A stretch of 64,000 nt of DNA from Rubrivivax sp. (GCA_027490215.1 JAIXYO010000072.1:1-64000); one strand, 5' to 3'. Numbered from the stretch's first letter, positions 19,086 through 28,579 are shown. Made by a program: numbers and translations. The notes: a model not told the origin generated them from the letters alone.

Positions 19086-20162
19086 ATGAACAGCCCCAGC
19101 GACAAGCCCTCCCCCACTGTGGCCTGGGCCAACGACAGCCGACGCGCTGCGTTCGAGCAGTGGTTGGCTGCGCTCGTGCTGGCGCATGGACTGAAGCCGG
19201 ACACACTTCGCCCCGCGTCCAGCGACGCCAGCTTCCGCCGCTACCTGCGCATCGATGGCACAGCGAGCAGCTACATCGTGATGGACGCGCCGCCTGAACA
19301 CGAGGATGTGCGGCCCTTCGTGCACGTGGCTGGCCTGATCCATGCCGCCAGCTTGCACGCCCCGCAGGTGCTGGCACAGGATGCGACGAATGGGTTTTTG
19401 CTGCTGAGCGATCTGGGCTCACGCCTCTACCTCGCCGAGCTGAAAAGCGCGGTGGCGGCGGCCGACAGCGCTGGCGTCGACCGCCTGATGCGCGCGGCGA
19501 TGTCGACGCTGGTCGCCTGGCAGCAACGCGTCGATGCCAGCAGCCTGCCCGCCTACAACGACATCCTGCTGCGTCGCGAACTGGCGCTGTTTCCCGAATG
19601 GTGCGTGCAGCGCGAGTTCGGCGTGACCTGGGACACCGAGCAGCAAGCCACTTGGGCTGCCACCTGCGACCTGCTGGTGGCCAGCGCGCTGGCCCAGCCC
19701 ACAGTGGCCGTGCACCGCGACTACATGCCGCGCAACCTGATGGTCTGCGATGACGCGCCCGGCGGCCCCGGCATCCTCGACTTCCAGGACGCGGTGCGCG
19801 GGCCGATCAGTTACGACGTGGCCTCGATGCTGCGCGACGCCTTCATCAGTTGGGAGGAAGAACAGGAGCTCGACTTCGCGATCCGCTACTGGCAGCAAGC
19901 ACGAAAGGTCGGCCTGCCAGTGCCCGCGGACTTCGGCGAGTTCTGGAAACCGCTGGAGTGGATGGGTCTGCAGCGCCACCTGAAGGTGCTGGGCATCTTC
20001 TGCCGCTTGAAGCACCGCGATGGCAAGCCGGCCTACAGCGCCGACCTCCCGCGCTTCTTTGCGTATGCGCACAAGGTGGCGACCCGCTACGAAGGCCTGG
20101 GCCCGTTGGCGCGGCTGATCGAGCCACTGATGGGCGCCACGCGGGTCGACGCGTTCTACTGA
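19086..20162 (+). CDS. amgK: N-acetylmuramate/N-acetylglucosamine anomeric kinase
   Basis: Aminoglycoside-phosphotransferase-fold kinase of 358 residues, matching AmgK, which phosphorylates MurNAc and GlcNAc at C1 in the peptidoglycan recycling route that bypasses de novo UDP-MurNAc synthesis. The catalytic loop VAVHRDYMPRNLMV and metal-binding DFQDAVRGP segment are intact. Its position divergent from lptD matches the Pseudomonas arrangement. There the next gene is the uridylyltransferase murU; here it is an unrelated membrane hydroxylase. Start by family N terminus (MNSPSDKP). Confidence 0.88.
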   Translation: MNSPSDKPSPTVAWANDSRRAAFEQWLAALVLAHGLKPDTLRPASSDASFRRYLRIDGTASSYIVMDAPPEHEDVRPFVHVAGLIHAASLHAPQVLAQDATNGFLLLSDLGSRLYLAELKSAVAAADSAGVDRLMRAAMSTLVAWQQRVDASSLPAYNDILLRRELALFPEWCVQREFGVTWDTEQQATWAATCDLLVASALAQPTVAVHRDYMPRNLMVCDDAPGGPGILDFQDAVRGPISYDVASMLRDAFISWEEEQELDFAIRYWQQARKVGLPVPADFGEFWKPLEWMGLQRHLKVLGIFCRLKHRDGKPAYSADLPRFFAYAHKVATRYEGLGPLARLIEPLMGATRVDAFY

Positions 20163-20167
20163 ACACC

Positions 20168-20908
20168 GTGCTACAGACTGCAACACTCACACTGCTGCTC
20201 ACCGTGGCAGTCGCGCTGGGCCTGATGGCTCTGGAGCGGCTGCGTCCGAACCGGGCTTACGCCGCTGATGTGGCATGGGTGCTGCGCGCGGCGGCGCTGG
20301 GCTGCGTGGGCATCGGACTGACACTGCTGCTGGGCGCGGTCATCGATCGGCTGGTGGGCGCACCAGGGCTCCTGCAGCGCGACAGCGCGCTGACGACGTG
20401 GCCTGAATGGCTGCAGGGCTTCGTCGGCTATGTGTGCGTGACCTTCTTCGTCTACTGGTGGCACCGATGGCGTCACCACAGCGACATGCTGTGGCGCCTT
20501 TTCCACCAGATTCACCACAGCACGCACCGCCTTGAGGCGGCCACGGCGTTCTATGCGCACCCGAATGATTTCCTCGGTAACGCATTGATCGTCAGCGGCG
20601 TGTCGTACGGCCTGCTGGGTTACGGATTGGACGCGGCGGCCTGGACGGCGTTCTGGGTCGGCGTGTTCGACCTGTGGGAGCACACCAACCTGCGCACGCC
20701 GCGCTGGCTGGGCTATGTGGTGGTTCGACCCGAGATGCATCGCGTGCATCACGAGAAGGACCGGCACCGCAGCAACTACGGCATCCCCGTGTGGGACATG
20801 CTGTTTGGCACGTATGAAAACTCCACGCGCGCGGTGGACTGCGGCTTCACTCCCGCACAGGAGCGCCGGGTAATGCAGATGTTGCTGTTCAAGGACGTCG
20901 ACCGCTGA
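20168..20908 (+). CDS. Sterol desaturase/fatty-acid hydroxylase-family membrane protein
   Basis: A 246-residue integral membrane di-iron enzyme of the fatty acid hydroxylase superfamily. Three or four hydrophobic segments and the histidine-rich metal motifs HRWRHH, HQIHHSTH and HRVHHEKDRH are visible, so the di-iron centre looks complete. The GTG start at 20168 follows the amgK stop by 5 bases, suggesting co-transcription. The substrate (fatty acid, sterol-like or other lipid) cannot be told. Confidence 0.85.
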   Translation: MLQTATLTLLLTVAVALGLMALERLRPNRAYAADVAWVLRAAALGCVGIGLTLLLGAVIDRLVGAPGLLQRDSALTTWPEWLQGFVGYVCVTFFVYWWHRWRHHSDMLWRLFHQIHHSTHRLEAATAFYAHPNDFLGNALIVSGVSYGLLGYGLDAAAWTAFWVGVFDLWEHTNLRTPRWLGYVVVRPEMHRVHHEKDRHRSNYGIPVWDMLFGTYENSTRAVDCGFTPAQERRVMQMLLFKDVDR

Positions 20909-20946
20909 ACAGCGCGCGCCGCTGCAGTGCGGTTCCGCGAGCGCAC

Positions 20947-21924
20947 TTACCGCTTGCCGCCCTTGAGCCTGTTGCGAATCACACGGGGGTCGGCGGCGTC
21001 AGCCGGCCGTCCGATCAGCTTCATCACCGAGCGAGTCCATCGGCCCAGAACTGACCTTTTCGGTGTCCGCATCCCACGGCCCGCACCCTCGCGGACGACA
21101 AAGTTCTCCCATTCCGGCTTGGTCAGCTCACGGGCCTGGTTGTGCCAAAGGTTGCCGTACAGCTGGGTTCGCTGCGCCGGGAGATGGTCGTATCGCGCCT
21201 TGACGCCGTGCATCGTGCAGTTGTCCGGAGCGAACGCCACCAGGCTGTTGTTGCGGCGCTGCTCGCTCACCGTCTCGCACCAGTCCCAGGGGACCCAGCA
21301 ACGCTCTGCCTCAGGGTGGCCTTCCCAGTAAGACTGCACATAGCGGTAGGACGGCGCGAACCGCAGGTAATGGGTGTGGTGCTGCAGGTCAGCCGCGTCT
21401 TTGGCTGGGTTGATGTTCACCATGTAGGTGGCAGCCTTCTGCCGAACATCAGGGTGCGGACTGATCTCGTAGCCATCGAGGTACTTCTGGATGCCTGAGT
21501 CGTTGAAGGTGGCGGAGCGATCGATGCCGAACTTGTCGGCCAGCGCGCATTGAAAGCGGTCGCCCTTCAAAAAGGCGTCGAGCTCGGCCAGGATCGGGCT
21601 GCTTGGCGCGGTCAGCCGCAACGCCATCCCAAAACCTTCGCACGCAGAGTGATTGAGACCCCGCAGGGATTGCGGCTCCCGGCGCCAGCGCAGATAAGTC
21701 TGCCGGTCTGTCACGCAGCCGGGGAAGTCGATGATCTGGTAGCCCTGTTCGAAAAGCGCGTCCAGCACCGCCTCGTCGGTCGGCGCCGATACGTCAATTT
21801 CAGGCGTCGCCGTGATGGCCGCAAACTGCTCTGGCGTGAAGAGGTCGTCGATCCAGATGTGACGAAAGGGGTCGCTGCGAAACTCAGCGTCGGCGAGCTT
21901 GTCGAGCAGGTAATCGAACGCCAT
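20947..21924 (-). CDS. 2-oxoglutarate/Fe(II)-dependent oxygenase-like protein
   Basis: A 325-residue protein with a plausible 2OG-Fe(II) facial triad: HxD in SPHPDVRQKA and a distal His in CTMHGVKARYDH followed by an Arg. The intervening segment ATYMVNIN resembles the core strands of the prolyl-hydroxylase-like family. AAGG spaced six bases before the ATG at 21924 decides the start (MAFDYLLDKLAD) over an ATG six bases upstream. Related proteins often modify surface polysaccharides or small metabolites; the nearby glycosyltransferase is consistent with the former, but that is inference. Confidence 0.65.
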   Translation of the reverse strand: MAFDYLLDKLADAEFRSDPFRHIWIDDLFTPEQFAAITATPEIDVSAPTDEAVLDALFEQGYQIIDFPGCVTDRQTYLRWRREPQSLRGLNHSACEGFGMALRLTAPSSPILAELDAFLKGDRFQCALADKFGIDRSATFNDSGIQKYLDGYEISPHPDVRQKAATYMVNINPAKDAADLQHHTHYLRFAPSYRYVQSYWEGHPEAERCWVPWDWCETVSEQRRNNSLVAFAPDNCTMHGVKARYDHLPAQRTQLYGNLWHNQARELTKPEWENFVVREGAGRGMRTPKRSVLGRWTRSVMKLIGRPADAADPRVIRNRLKGGKR

Positions 21925-22113
21925 GGCCATCCTTACGAGCCTAAAGGTCAAGACTTGCGTTGAGCCTCGTGCGGGCCGTGTATGAGCTGAACCGCCCCGG
22001 AATTCGCGCTAACTTGACTGGCGAGATGCCGGTCGTAGTTTGCTTCAGCTTCTGCGGGCGGCAGGTCGCCGATCGGTTCGATGAACGCGAGCCCCGTGGC
22101 GCTACGGCGATGG

Positions 22114-22953
22114 CTACGTCGATGCGCTGCCGCAACGGCGCGCCTCGAGCACCATCGCCGCGCCGACGCAAGCCAGCCCGGCGTGGCTCGCCAGCCAGAG
22201 CAAGGTGGCAGCGCCCGTCCAGTCCACACGCTTGGCGCCCGCATCGGCGAGCACAAGCCCCACGATCGGCAACACCCCCCAGGCGAGCTGGGTCGTGCCT
22301 TGTGTCCACCAATCGATGTCGGTCGTGGCGCGCCTCAGGCACAGAGCGGCCACCGCTGGCGTCAGGAATGCCACGCTGTAGAGCTGCGCATGGAATACGT
22401 CGACCGGCCACGGCCAGCGCGGGCCGAGCCACGCGGGCATGACCAGATGCGCAAGGCCGATGGCACCGTAGATCGCGGACTGCGCGAGCAGCACCTGTCG
22501 CCAGTCGGGCGATGGCGCGCTGCCCGCCACGCGGCGCATGCCGCGCGGCCAGACGAGGTGCACACCCGCGTTCAAGCAAACGCCGACGTAGAGCACGAAC
22601 CAGACCCAGACCTCGACCTGCTTGAAGTCGAAGCGTCCGATGTGCACGAACGACAGTACCGTCACCACCGCGGTGAAGACGAAGATCATCCAGGTCACCG
22701 CACGCGACGGGGCCCAGCGGCCGACCCAGGCCTGCCAGAACGCCGCGACGAGCGCAGCGCTGTAGATTGCGCCGAGAAAGCGTTGATTGAACGGCCGCAG
22801 CGGCCACGGCCAGATGCCGACGATCAGTGCGGCGTTCACGAGCAGCCCGCCGCCTGCGATGAAGAGCACGATCACCTCGAGCCAAGTGACGCCGCGCAGA
22901 AGTGCAGTGGTCGGCGGACCGTGGCTAGCTGAGCTGTCCGTCGTGGCGTGCAA
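22114..22953 (-). CDS. Multi-pass membrane protein of unknown function
   Basis: About 279 residues with seven or eight predicted transmembrane helices (for example WLEVIVLFIAGGGLLVNAAL and AVTWMIFVFTAVVTVLSF). No catalytic motif is recognised. The start is uncertain: a TTG at 22953 preceded by AAGGA at suitable distance is preferred, while the open frame continues to 23064 without a better signal. It lies upstream of the oxygenase-like gene with a 189-base spacer in which I see no gene or strong hairpin. Confidence 0.55.
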   Translation of the reverse strand: MHATTDSSASHGPPTTALLRGVTWLEVIVLFIAGGGLLVNAALIVGIWPWPLRPFNQRFLGAIYSAALVAAFWQAWVGRWAPSRAVTWMIFVFTAVVTVLSFVHIGRFDFKQVEVWVWFVLYVGVCLNAGVHLVWPRGMRRVAGSAPSPDWRQVLLAQSAIYGAIGLAHLVMPAWLGPRWPWPVDVFHAQLYSVAFLTPAVAALCLRRATTDIDWWTQGTTQLAWGVLPIVGLVLADAGAKRVDWTGAATLLWLASHAGLACVGAAMVLEARRCGSAST

Positions 22954-23177
22954 GATTCGTGTTCCTTGAGTGCGCAAGCCGATAGAAGCGCCATCATGCG
23001 TCACCGACGGCTGTGGCGAGCCAATGGCCGCCCCGGCGCACGAATGAGACTGCCGCGCCACCACACAACCCGGTGTCGTAGCATCGCCGCAGCGCCTTTC
23101 TCAAATCGAAAGTGCCATTGCTGACTTTGCCCGACTGTTCAACGAAGCGCCGGGTGTCGCCATTGGCTTCAACAAGA

Positions 23178-24062
23178 ATGTTCAAGTGGCCCCGGAACCC
23201 TCTGAATTCGGACCCTGTCCAGCATCTCAGCGCGTTGTTCCTGCCCCGGCGCCATAGAAGCACTGACGGGGAGTTCGGCACATTCTGGCAAGGCCAACTC
23301 GACCCGCTGATCTACAGTTGCCTGGCGTCCTTTCCGCATGTCGGGGCGAAGCTTCGTGTCTACAGCTATGACTCGAATTGCGAGCTGCCGCCCGGTGTCG
23401 AATTGGTCGATGCCCGCACCATTTGCCGCGATGAAACACTGGTCGGCCGGTATGTCGCCGACGGTCAACGATCCTTCGCGAAATTCGCCAATCTTTTCAG
23501 GTACCGCATGATCCGGCAAACCGGTCTGTGCTGGGTCGACACAGACATCTTGTGTCTGCGCCGACCGGATTTCTCGTCGAGTCCCATGGTGTTCGGCCGT
23601 CAGTTGGAGCCTTCGCACAGTTGGTCCATCAACAACGCGGTGCTGAAGCTGCCGCCCCAGCATCCGATCCTCAGGGACCTGATCAAGCGGGCCACGGCCG
23701 TGGTTGACGTCGACCAGCCCTGGGGCATCATCGGACCGTCGCTCTTGACTGAGCTGACCAAGAAGCATCGTATCGACCATCACGCGCGTGATATCCAGGC
23801 CTTCTATCCGGTACCGTCCGGTGATTGCTGGAAGCCGCTGCTTCCAGAAGCCTGCAGCGAGATACGCGGTGCGACCCGCGCGGCCGATTTCCTGCATCTG
23901 TGGCACGAGAGCTTCCGCCGCCATGGCCTGGACAAATGGGCAGCGCCGCCGGTGGGCTCCTTTCTCCACGAGGTCTGCCAGGATCTCGGCACGTTGCCGC
24001 GGTTTCGCCGAACCTCCACCGAAACAGAGCTCAAGGCGCTCATTGCTGACATTGCTGTGTGA
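23178..24062 (+). CDS. Glycosyltransferase with DXD motif (capsular/TcdB-like family)
   Basis: A 294-residue protein with the pattern of small DXD-containing glycosyltransferases: FANLFRYRMIRQTGLCWVDTDILCL, where the Asp-x-Asp would bind the metal of a nucleotide sugar, followed by NNAVLKLPPQHPIL and a C-terminal FLHLWHESF segment. No membrane segment is present. The start at 23178 (MFKWPRNP) is chosen because upstream codons look non-coding. Sugar donor and acceptor are unknown. It converges on mnmE. Confidence 0.75.
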   Translation: MFKWPRNPLNSDPVQHLSALFLPRRHRSTDGEFGTFWQGQLDPLIYSCLASFPHVGAKLRVYSYDSNCELPPGVELVDARTICRDETLVGRYVADGQRSFAKFANLFRYRMIRQTGLCWVDTDILCLRRPDFSSSPMVFGRQLEPSHSWSINNAVLKLPPQHPILRDLIKRATAVVDVDQPWGIIGPSLLTELTKKHRIDHHARDIQAFYPVPSGDCWKPLLPEACSEIRGATRAADFLHLWHESFRRHGLDKWAAPPVGSFLHEVCQDLGTLPRFRRTSTETELKALIADIAV

Positions 24063-24153
24063 AGGCGTCTCGTGCGCCCATGACGCCTGGCGCGTCCCAG
24101 CTTCACGCCGCAGTTCCGGTAGCGAATGTCGCTGAGCGTTGCCGGACTCCTCG

Positions 24154-25590
24154 TTACTTCCCGATGCAAAAGCGGCTGAAGATTTCGCCGAGCAACTCAT
24201 CGGGTGTGGAATGGCCGACGATCCCTCCGAGCGCGCGTTGTGCGAGTCGCAGCTCTTCCGCCAGCAGGTCGAGTGCCGGTGTTGTGCTTCGCAGTGTCGC
24301 CTTCGAGGCATCAACGTGTTGGCGCGTTTGCATCAGGGCCTGCACGTGGCGTGCGCGGGCGGTATAGACGCCTTCCGGGTGTTCGTGCCAGCCGGCCATC
24401 TGCAGCAGACGCTGGCGCAGGGCGTCCAGCCCAGCACCCGTCCGGGCTGACAGGCACAGGCTGTCGGCGCCCTTCGACACGGGCGCGTCGATCGGCAGCA
24501 GATCACTCTTGTTATAGACGTCCAGCACGCGCAGCGCCTCGGCCAGCGGGCGGGGCAAGCGCTGCCGAATGACCGCATCGTCTGCGGCGTAGAGCGGCTC
24601 GCCGAGACGGGTCACATCATGCAGGAACAGCACGGCGTCGGCGGCTTCGATCTCGCGCCAGCTGCGGTCAATGCCGATGCGTTCGATCGCATCGCCTGTG
24701 TCTGCCAGGTCGCGCAGGCCGGCGGTGTCGATCACATGGACCGGCACACCCTCGATCTGGATCGTCTGGCTGACCTTGTCGCGTGTGGTGCCGGCGATCG
24801 GCGTGACGATCGCCAGCTCGGCGCCGGCCAAGGCGTTCAGCAGTGAGCTCTTGCCCACATTCGGCTGGCCTGCGATCACCACGGTGATGCCGTCGCGCAG
24901 CAGTGCACCTTGTCTCGTGGTGTCTTCGATGCGGCGCAGCCGCTCGCTGATCGCCGCGAGCTGGCCGTTGGCATCGGCTTGCTGCAGGAAGTCGATGTCC
25001 TCCTCGGGAAAGTCCAGCGTCGCCTCGACCAGCATGCGCAAGCGCATCAGCTGCTCTTCGAGCGCGCCGATCTCAGCCGAGAAGCCGCCGCTGAGCGAGC
25101 GCGTTGCGGAGCGCGCGGCGGCTTCGGTGCTGGCCTCGATCAGGTCGCTGACGGCTTCAGCCTGTGCCAGATCGAGCTTGTCGTTGAGGTAGGCGCGTTC
25201 GGTGAACTCGCCCGGCAGCGCAAGGCGGAGGCCGGGCAGCGTGGCGCGTCCGGTACTCGCATCGACAGCAGCGCCTGCTTCGAGACACCGCGTGAGCAGC
25301 AGCTGCAACACGACCGGGCCGCCATGGGCCTGAAGCTCCAGCACGTCCTCACCGGTGTACGACTGCGGCGCGGGAAAGTGGATGGCCAAACCGTGATCGA
25401 TCGGCGCGCCCTTGGCGTCGAGAAACGGCCCGTAGCTCGCATGGCGGGGCGCCAGCGGCCGCGGGCACAGCGCGGCTATGAGCGGGCGCAGATCCCGGCC
25501 CGAAACCCGCACGATCCCCACCGCGGCCCGCCCAGGTGGGGTAGCGATGGCAACGATCGGGTCGTGGTGGCGCGGCAGCATGCGGGGCAT
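24154..25590 (-). CDS. mnmE: tRNA modification GTPase MnmE
   Basis: With MnmG (not in this window) forms 5-carboxymethylaminomethyluridine at the wobble base. The 478-residue protein has the tetrahydrofolate-binding N domain ([21 protein letters not shown]), a G domain inserted in the helical region (P-loop [25 protein letters not shown]) and the invariant C-terminal FCIGK. It lies downstream of yidC in the conserved rpmH-rnpA-yidD-yidC-mnmE order. Confidence 0.97.
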   Translation of the reverse strand: MPRMLPRHHDPIVAIATPPGRAAVGIVRVSGRDLRPLIAALCPRPLAPRHASYGPFLDAKGAPIDHGLAIHFPAPQSYTGEDVLELQAHGGPVVLQLLLTRCLEAGAAVDASTGRATLPGLRLALPGEFTERAYLNDKLDLAQAEAVSDLIEASTEAAARSATRSLSGGFSAEIGALEEQLMRLRMLVEATLDFPEEDIDFLQQADANGQLAAISERLRRIEDTTRQGALLRDGITVVIAGQPNVGKSSLLNALAGAELAIVTPIAGTTRDKVSQTIQIEGVPVHVIDTAGLRDLADTGDAIERIGIDRSWREIEAADAVLFLHDVTRLGEPLYAADDAVIRQRLPRPLAEALRVLDVYNKSDLLPIDAPVSKGADSLCLSARTGAGLDALRQRLLQMAGWHEHPEGVYTARARHVQALMQTRQHVDASKATLRSTTPALDLLAEELRLAQRALGGIVGHSTPDELLGEIFSRFCIGK

Positions 25591-25632
25591 TCTCCGTGAT
25601 GCCTTGGCCCCCGCGGGCGGTCGCGCTGCAGG

Positions 25633-27357
25633 CTACTTGCCGAGCACGCCCAGCTGCTTGTTGATCGCGTACTGCTGAGCGATCGACAGGATGTTGTTCG
25701 TCAACCAGTACAGCACCAGGCCGGCCGGGAACACGAAAAACATCACCGAAAACACGAGCGGCATGATCCACATCAGCTTGGCCTGCATCGGGTCGGCTGG
25801 GGTCGGGTTCAGCCAGGTCTGAAACAGGCTGGTCGCGGTCATCAGCAGCGGCAGGATGAAGTACGGATCCTTGGCCGACAGATCGGTGATCCAGCCGATC
25901 CAGGGTGCGTTCCGCATCTCGACGCTGGCCAGCAGAACCCAGTACAGCGCAATGAAGAACGGCATCTGCACGAAGATCGGCAGGCATCCGCCAAGCGGAT
26001 TGACCTTCTCTTCGCGGTAGATACGCATCATTTCCTGCTGCATCTGCTGCGGCTTGTCCTTCAGTCGCTCGCGCATCTCGGCCACCCGCGGCCCCACGGC
26101 CTTCATCTTCGCCATCGAGCGGTACGCCGTGGCGTTGAGCCAGTAGAACGCAATCTTCAGCAACACCACCAAGCCGACGATGGCCCAGCCCCAGTTGCCC
26201 ATCAGCTTGTGCAGCTGCGTCAGCAGCCAGAACAGCGGCTTCGACAAGATCGTGAGCCAGCCGTAGTCCTTGACCAGCTCCAGCCCCGGTGCCAGTTGGC
26301 TCAGCTTGTCTTCTTCCTGTGGCCCGGCAAAGAGGCGCGCATCGAGCGTCTGTGTCGCCCCGGGCGCCAATTCTCCGAGCGGGACGATCATGCCCACGGC
26401 GTACTGGTTGGTGTCGACCTTGCGGGTGAAGAACTCGCGAGGACGCTTGTCGTCGGCGGTGGCGCCGAGCAGCCAGGCGCTGGCAAAGTAGTGCTGCACC
26501 ATGGCGATCCAGCCGTTGTCCGCGGCCGTGTCGTGGTCGGGCTTCTCGTTAGGACCGCGCTTTTCAATGGTCTTGAACTCGATCTTCTTGAACTTCGTCG
26601 CGTCGGTGTAGACCGCCGGGCCAGTGAAGGTGAAATAGAAACTCGATTCGCCCTCTGGGGCATTGCCATCGCGCAGGAACTGGAAGTAGACCTGGGGCGT
26701 CACGGGAGCACTGGAGTCGTTGACCACTTCGTGCTTCACAGCCACCACATAGCTGCCGCGCTGGAAGGTGTAGGTCTTGCGCAGCTTGACGCCGCCGATC
26801 TCCGGGGATTCGAGGCTCACCGACAGGCTGTCCTGACCCTCCTTCAGCGTGCGGTCGCCCGGCAGCAGCGTGAACACCGTGAGGTGATTCGGCAGGCTTG
26901 CTCCGCCTTGTGCCGCGATCAGGCCGGTCTGGGCCTTGTAGAGCCGGCTGCTGGACTCGTCGAACAACACCACGTTCTTGTCTTGGTGAAGGTGGTCGAC
27001 CTGCTTGAGCATTTCCAGACGGACCACTGAGCCGCCAGCGGTATCGAAGGTCACCTTGACCACATCGGTGGTGATGTCGATCTTCTGCGACAGGGGGACC
27101 GCCTCGGTCGCTGCCGGGCCATTGACGGGCACCGAGCCCGGGGCCACGGCGACACCGGCAGCGTTGGGTACCGCGCTGGTCGAGGTGGCCTGGCTGCCTG
27201 GCGCATTGGCCGGCGTCGGGCCGGTCGCCGCAGGGGCACTGGCCGGAGGCGGCCCGAACATCGACGGATGGCCGTTGTGCTTGTTCCAGGCGTCCCACAA
27301 CAAGACGAGCGACATGGAGAACACCACCCACAACAGGGTGCGGCGCATTTCGGTCAT
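25633..27357 (-). CDS. yidC: Membrane protein insertase YidC
   Basis: Inserts and folds inner-membrane proteins, alone or with Sec. The 574-residue protein has an N-terminal membrane anchor (LLWVVFSMSLVLLWDAW), the large periplasmic beta domain (about residues 60-345) and the conserved five-helix core (for example GWAIVGLVVLLKIAFYWLN, NPLGGCLPIFVQMPFFIALYW). Its ATGA start overlaps the yidD stop. Confidence 0.97.
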   Translation of the reverse strand: MTEMRRTLLWVVFSMSLVLLWDAWNKHNGHPSMFGPPPASAPAATGPTPANAPGSQATSTSAVPNAAGVAVAPGSVPVNGPAATEAVPLSQKIDITTDVVKVTFDTAGGSVVRLEMLKQVDHLHQDKNVVLFDESSSRLYKAQTGLIAAQGGASLPNHLTVFTLLPGDRTLKEGQDSLSVSLESPEIGGVKLRKTYTFQRGSYVVAVKHEVVNDSSAPVTPQVYFQFLRDGNAPEGESSFYFTFTGPAVYTDATKFKKIEFKTIEKRGPNEKPDHDTAADNGWIAMVQHYFASAWLLGATADDKRPREFFTRKVDTNQYAVGMIVPLGELAPGATQTLDARLFAGPQEEDKLSQLAPGLELVKDYGWLTILSKPLFWLLTQLHKLMGNWGWAIVGLVVLLKIAFYWLNATAYRSMAKMKAVGPRVAEMRERLKDKPQQMQQEMMRIYREEKVNPLGGCLPIFVQMPFFIALYWVLLASVEMRNAPWIGWITDLSAKDPYFILPLLMTATSLFQTWLNPTPADPMQAKLMWIMPLVFSVMFFVFPAGLVLYWLTNNILSIAQQYAINKQLGVLGK

Positions 27358-27680
27358 GACAGATTCTTTTCGAGGAGATCCACGGCCACCGGCGTCTCGG
27401 ATGGCGCATTGGCAGGGGTGATGAAACGAGAGGCAGGCACCGGGTCACAGCCGCCAGCGCACCAGGGATGACAGCGCAGCAGTCGTCGCGCGCCGAGGTA
27501 GGCGCCCGCCGCTGCGCCGTGGGTTTCAAGAGCGGTCAGCGCATAGGCCGAGCAGGTCGGCTCGAAGCGGCAGGACGAGCCCAGCCAGGGGCTCAGCATC
27601 AGGCGGTAGAACTTCACGACACCGATCAGCGCCTGCTGAACGAGCGACGAAGGGCCTCGGGAAACGCCGATCGACTTCAT
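27354..27680 (-). CDS. yidD: Membrane protein insertion efficiency factor YidD
   Basis: Small amphipathic inner-membrane-associated protein, 108 residues, carrying the family signature YRLMLSPWLGSSCRFEPTCSAYALTAL and the Cys-rich RCHPWCAGGCDPVP. Start at 27680 gives the usual N terminus and an ATGA overlap with the rnpA stop. Codons upstream in the same frame belong to rnpA read in another frame. Confidence 0.96.
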   Translation of the reverse strand: MKSIGVSRGPSSLVQQALIGVVKFYRLMLSPWLGSSCRFEPTCSAYALTALETHGAAAGAYLGARRLLRCHPWCAGGCDPVPASRFITPANAPSETPVAVDLLEKNLS

Positions 27681-28156
27681 CGCCTGGCGCGGGCAACTGC
27701 CGCGGCCATCAGCGTGGCCAGTTCGTCGGACGCGGCGTGATTCAGCCGATCGGATGCAGCGCTGACGAACTCGCTGCGGGGGAACGGCGTTCGCAGCCTG
27801 ACCACCCACAGACCCGCCGGCAAGGACGGCGCTGCGCTGGCGATTGCCGCACGGATACGCCGCTTCAGCAGCGTGCGCGTGACCGCTCGCTTGGCATGCC
27901 GCTTAGGCACCACGAGCCCCAACCAGAGCCCGTTCAACGGCGATTGATCCACAGGCAGGGAAAGCCCTTGGTTCGCGGCTGTTGACAAGTCTTGAACGCC
28001 AGGGCTTGACGCGGTCGTTTTCCCGCTCAAAGGCCCACGCGGTAGATGGTGCAACGAGAAGTGCGCCGTCCGAGCCTGCGCCGGTGCGTTGAGCACCTGC
28101 GTGAAATCGCTGGCTTGAGTAAGTGCGCGGGTCACGGCGATTCGCTCTGCGCTCAC
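27677..28156 (-). CDS. rnpA: Ribonuclease P protein component
   Basis: Protein subunit of RNase P, which matures tRNA 5' ends. The 159-residue product has the phenylalanine-containing N-terminal cleft (LTQASDFTQVL) and the basic RNR-like helix KRHAKRAVTRTLLKRRIRAAI. It is longer than the usual 110-130 residues because a Ser/Thr/Gly-rich stretch (about residues 43-76) separates the first strand from LGLVVPKR. The start is uncertain: GTG at 28156 is preferred, with a GTG 21 bases further in also possible. It follows rpmH and overlaps yidD by ATGA. Confidence 0.9.
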   Translation of the reverse strand: MSAERIAVTRALTQASDFTQVLNAPAQARTAHFSLHHLPRGPLSGKTTASSPGVQDLSTAANQGLSLPVDQSPLNGLWLGLVVPKRHAKRAVTRTLLKRRIRAAIASAAPSLPAGLWVVRLRTPFPRSEFVSAASDRLNHAASDELATLMAAAVARARR

Positions 28157-28190
28157 CGTCCGCTGCCCGCGATCAGGCGAGGGCTTGAAC

Positions 28191-28325
28191 TCAGACCGCC
28201 AGACGCTTGCGGCCCTTGGCACGGCGCGCGTTGATGATGGCGCGTCCACCGCGGGTCTTCATGCGGACCAGAAAGCCGTGGGTGCGGGCGCGGCGGGTCT
28301 TCGAGGCTTGGTAGGTGCGTTTCAT
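28191..28325 (-). CDS. rpmH: 50S ribosomal protein L34
   Basis: The 44-residue basic protein [20 protein letters not shown]... is the invariant L34 sequence. It is the first gene of the leftward rnpA-yidD-yidC-mnmE cluster. Its promoter is recognisable at 28487-28515, leaving a leader of about 155 bases that contains a hairpin. Confidence 0.98.
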   Translation of the reverse strand: MKRTYQASKTRRARTHGFLVRMKTRGGRAIINARRAKGRKRLAV

Positions 28326-28398
28326 GGTGTATCCAGTGAAAAATATCGTTGCCTGGTCGCCGAGGCGCAAAGGCTGTAGTGGGGAGACGCAGTGCGCG

Positions 28399-28420
28399 GG
28401 ATCACCACGGTGTGTGATCC
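28399..28420 (-). promoter_or_regulatory. Hairpin in the rpmH leader
   Basis: GGATCAC and GTGATCC form a 7-bp stem around an 8-base loop inside the transcribed leader of rpmH. It could be a regulatory RNA structure or a protein site; no function is established from sequence. Confidence 0.35.
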
Positions 28421-28486
28421 AGGGCTTGGGCCGCACAGAAGGAAGAAGCCCCCTTCTCGACCCGCGCGCTGACAGGGCAACCCGCG

Positions 28487-28515
28487 ATTAAACCAAGAAA
28501 CGATGCTGCCGTCAA
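28487..28515 (-). promoter_or_regulatory. Sigma-70 promoter of rpmH
   Basis: On the minus strand TTGACG (28515-28510) and TTTAAT (28492-28487) are spaced by 17 bases: five of six matches at each element. It drives the rpmH-rnpA cluster and points away from dnaA. Confidence 0.8.
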
Positions 28516-28579
28516 AAGTGTCTGGTCAGGCGCTGTTCCAGGTGGTTACTTCACTGAGAAAGCTTCTGCGTTTTCAATC

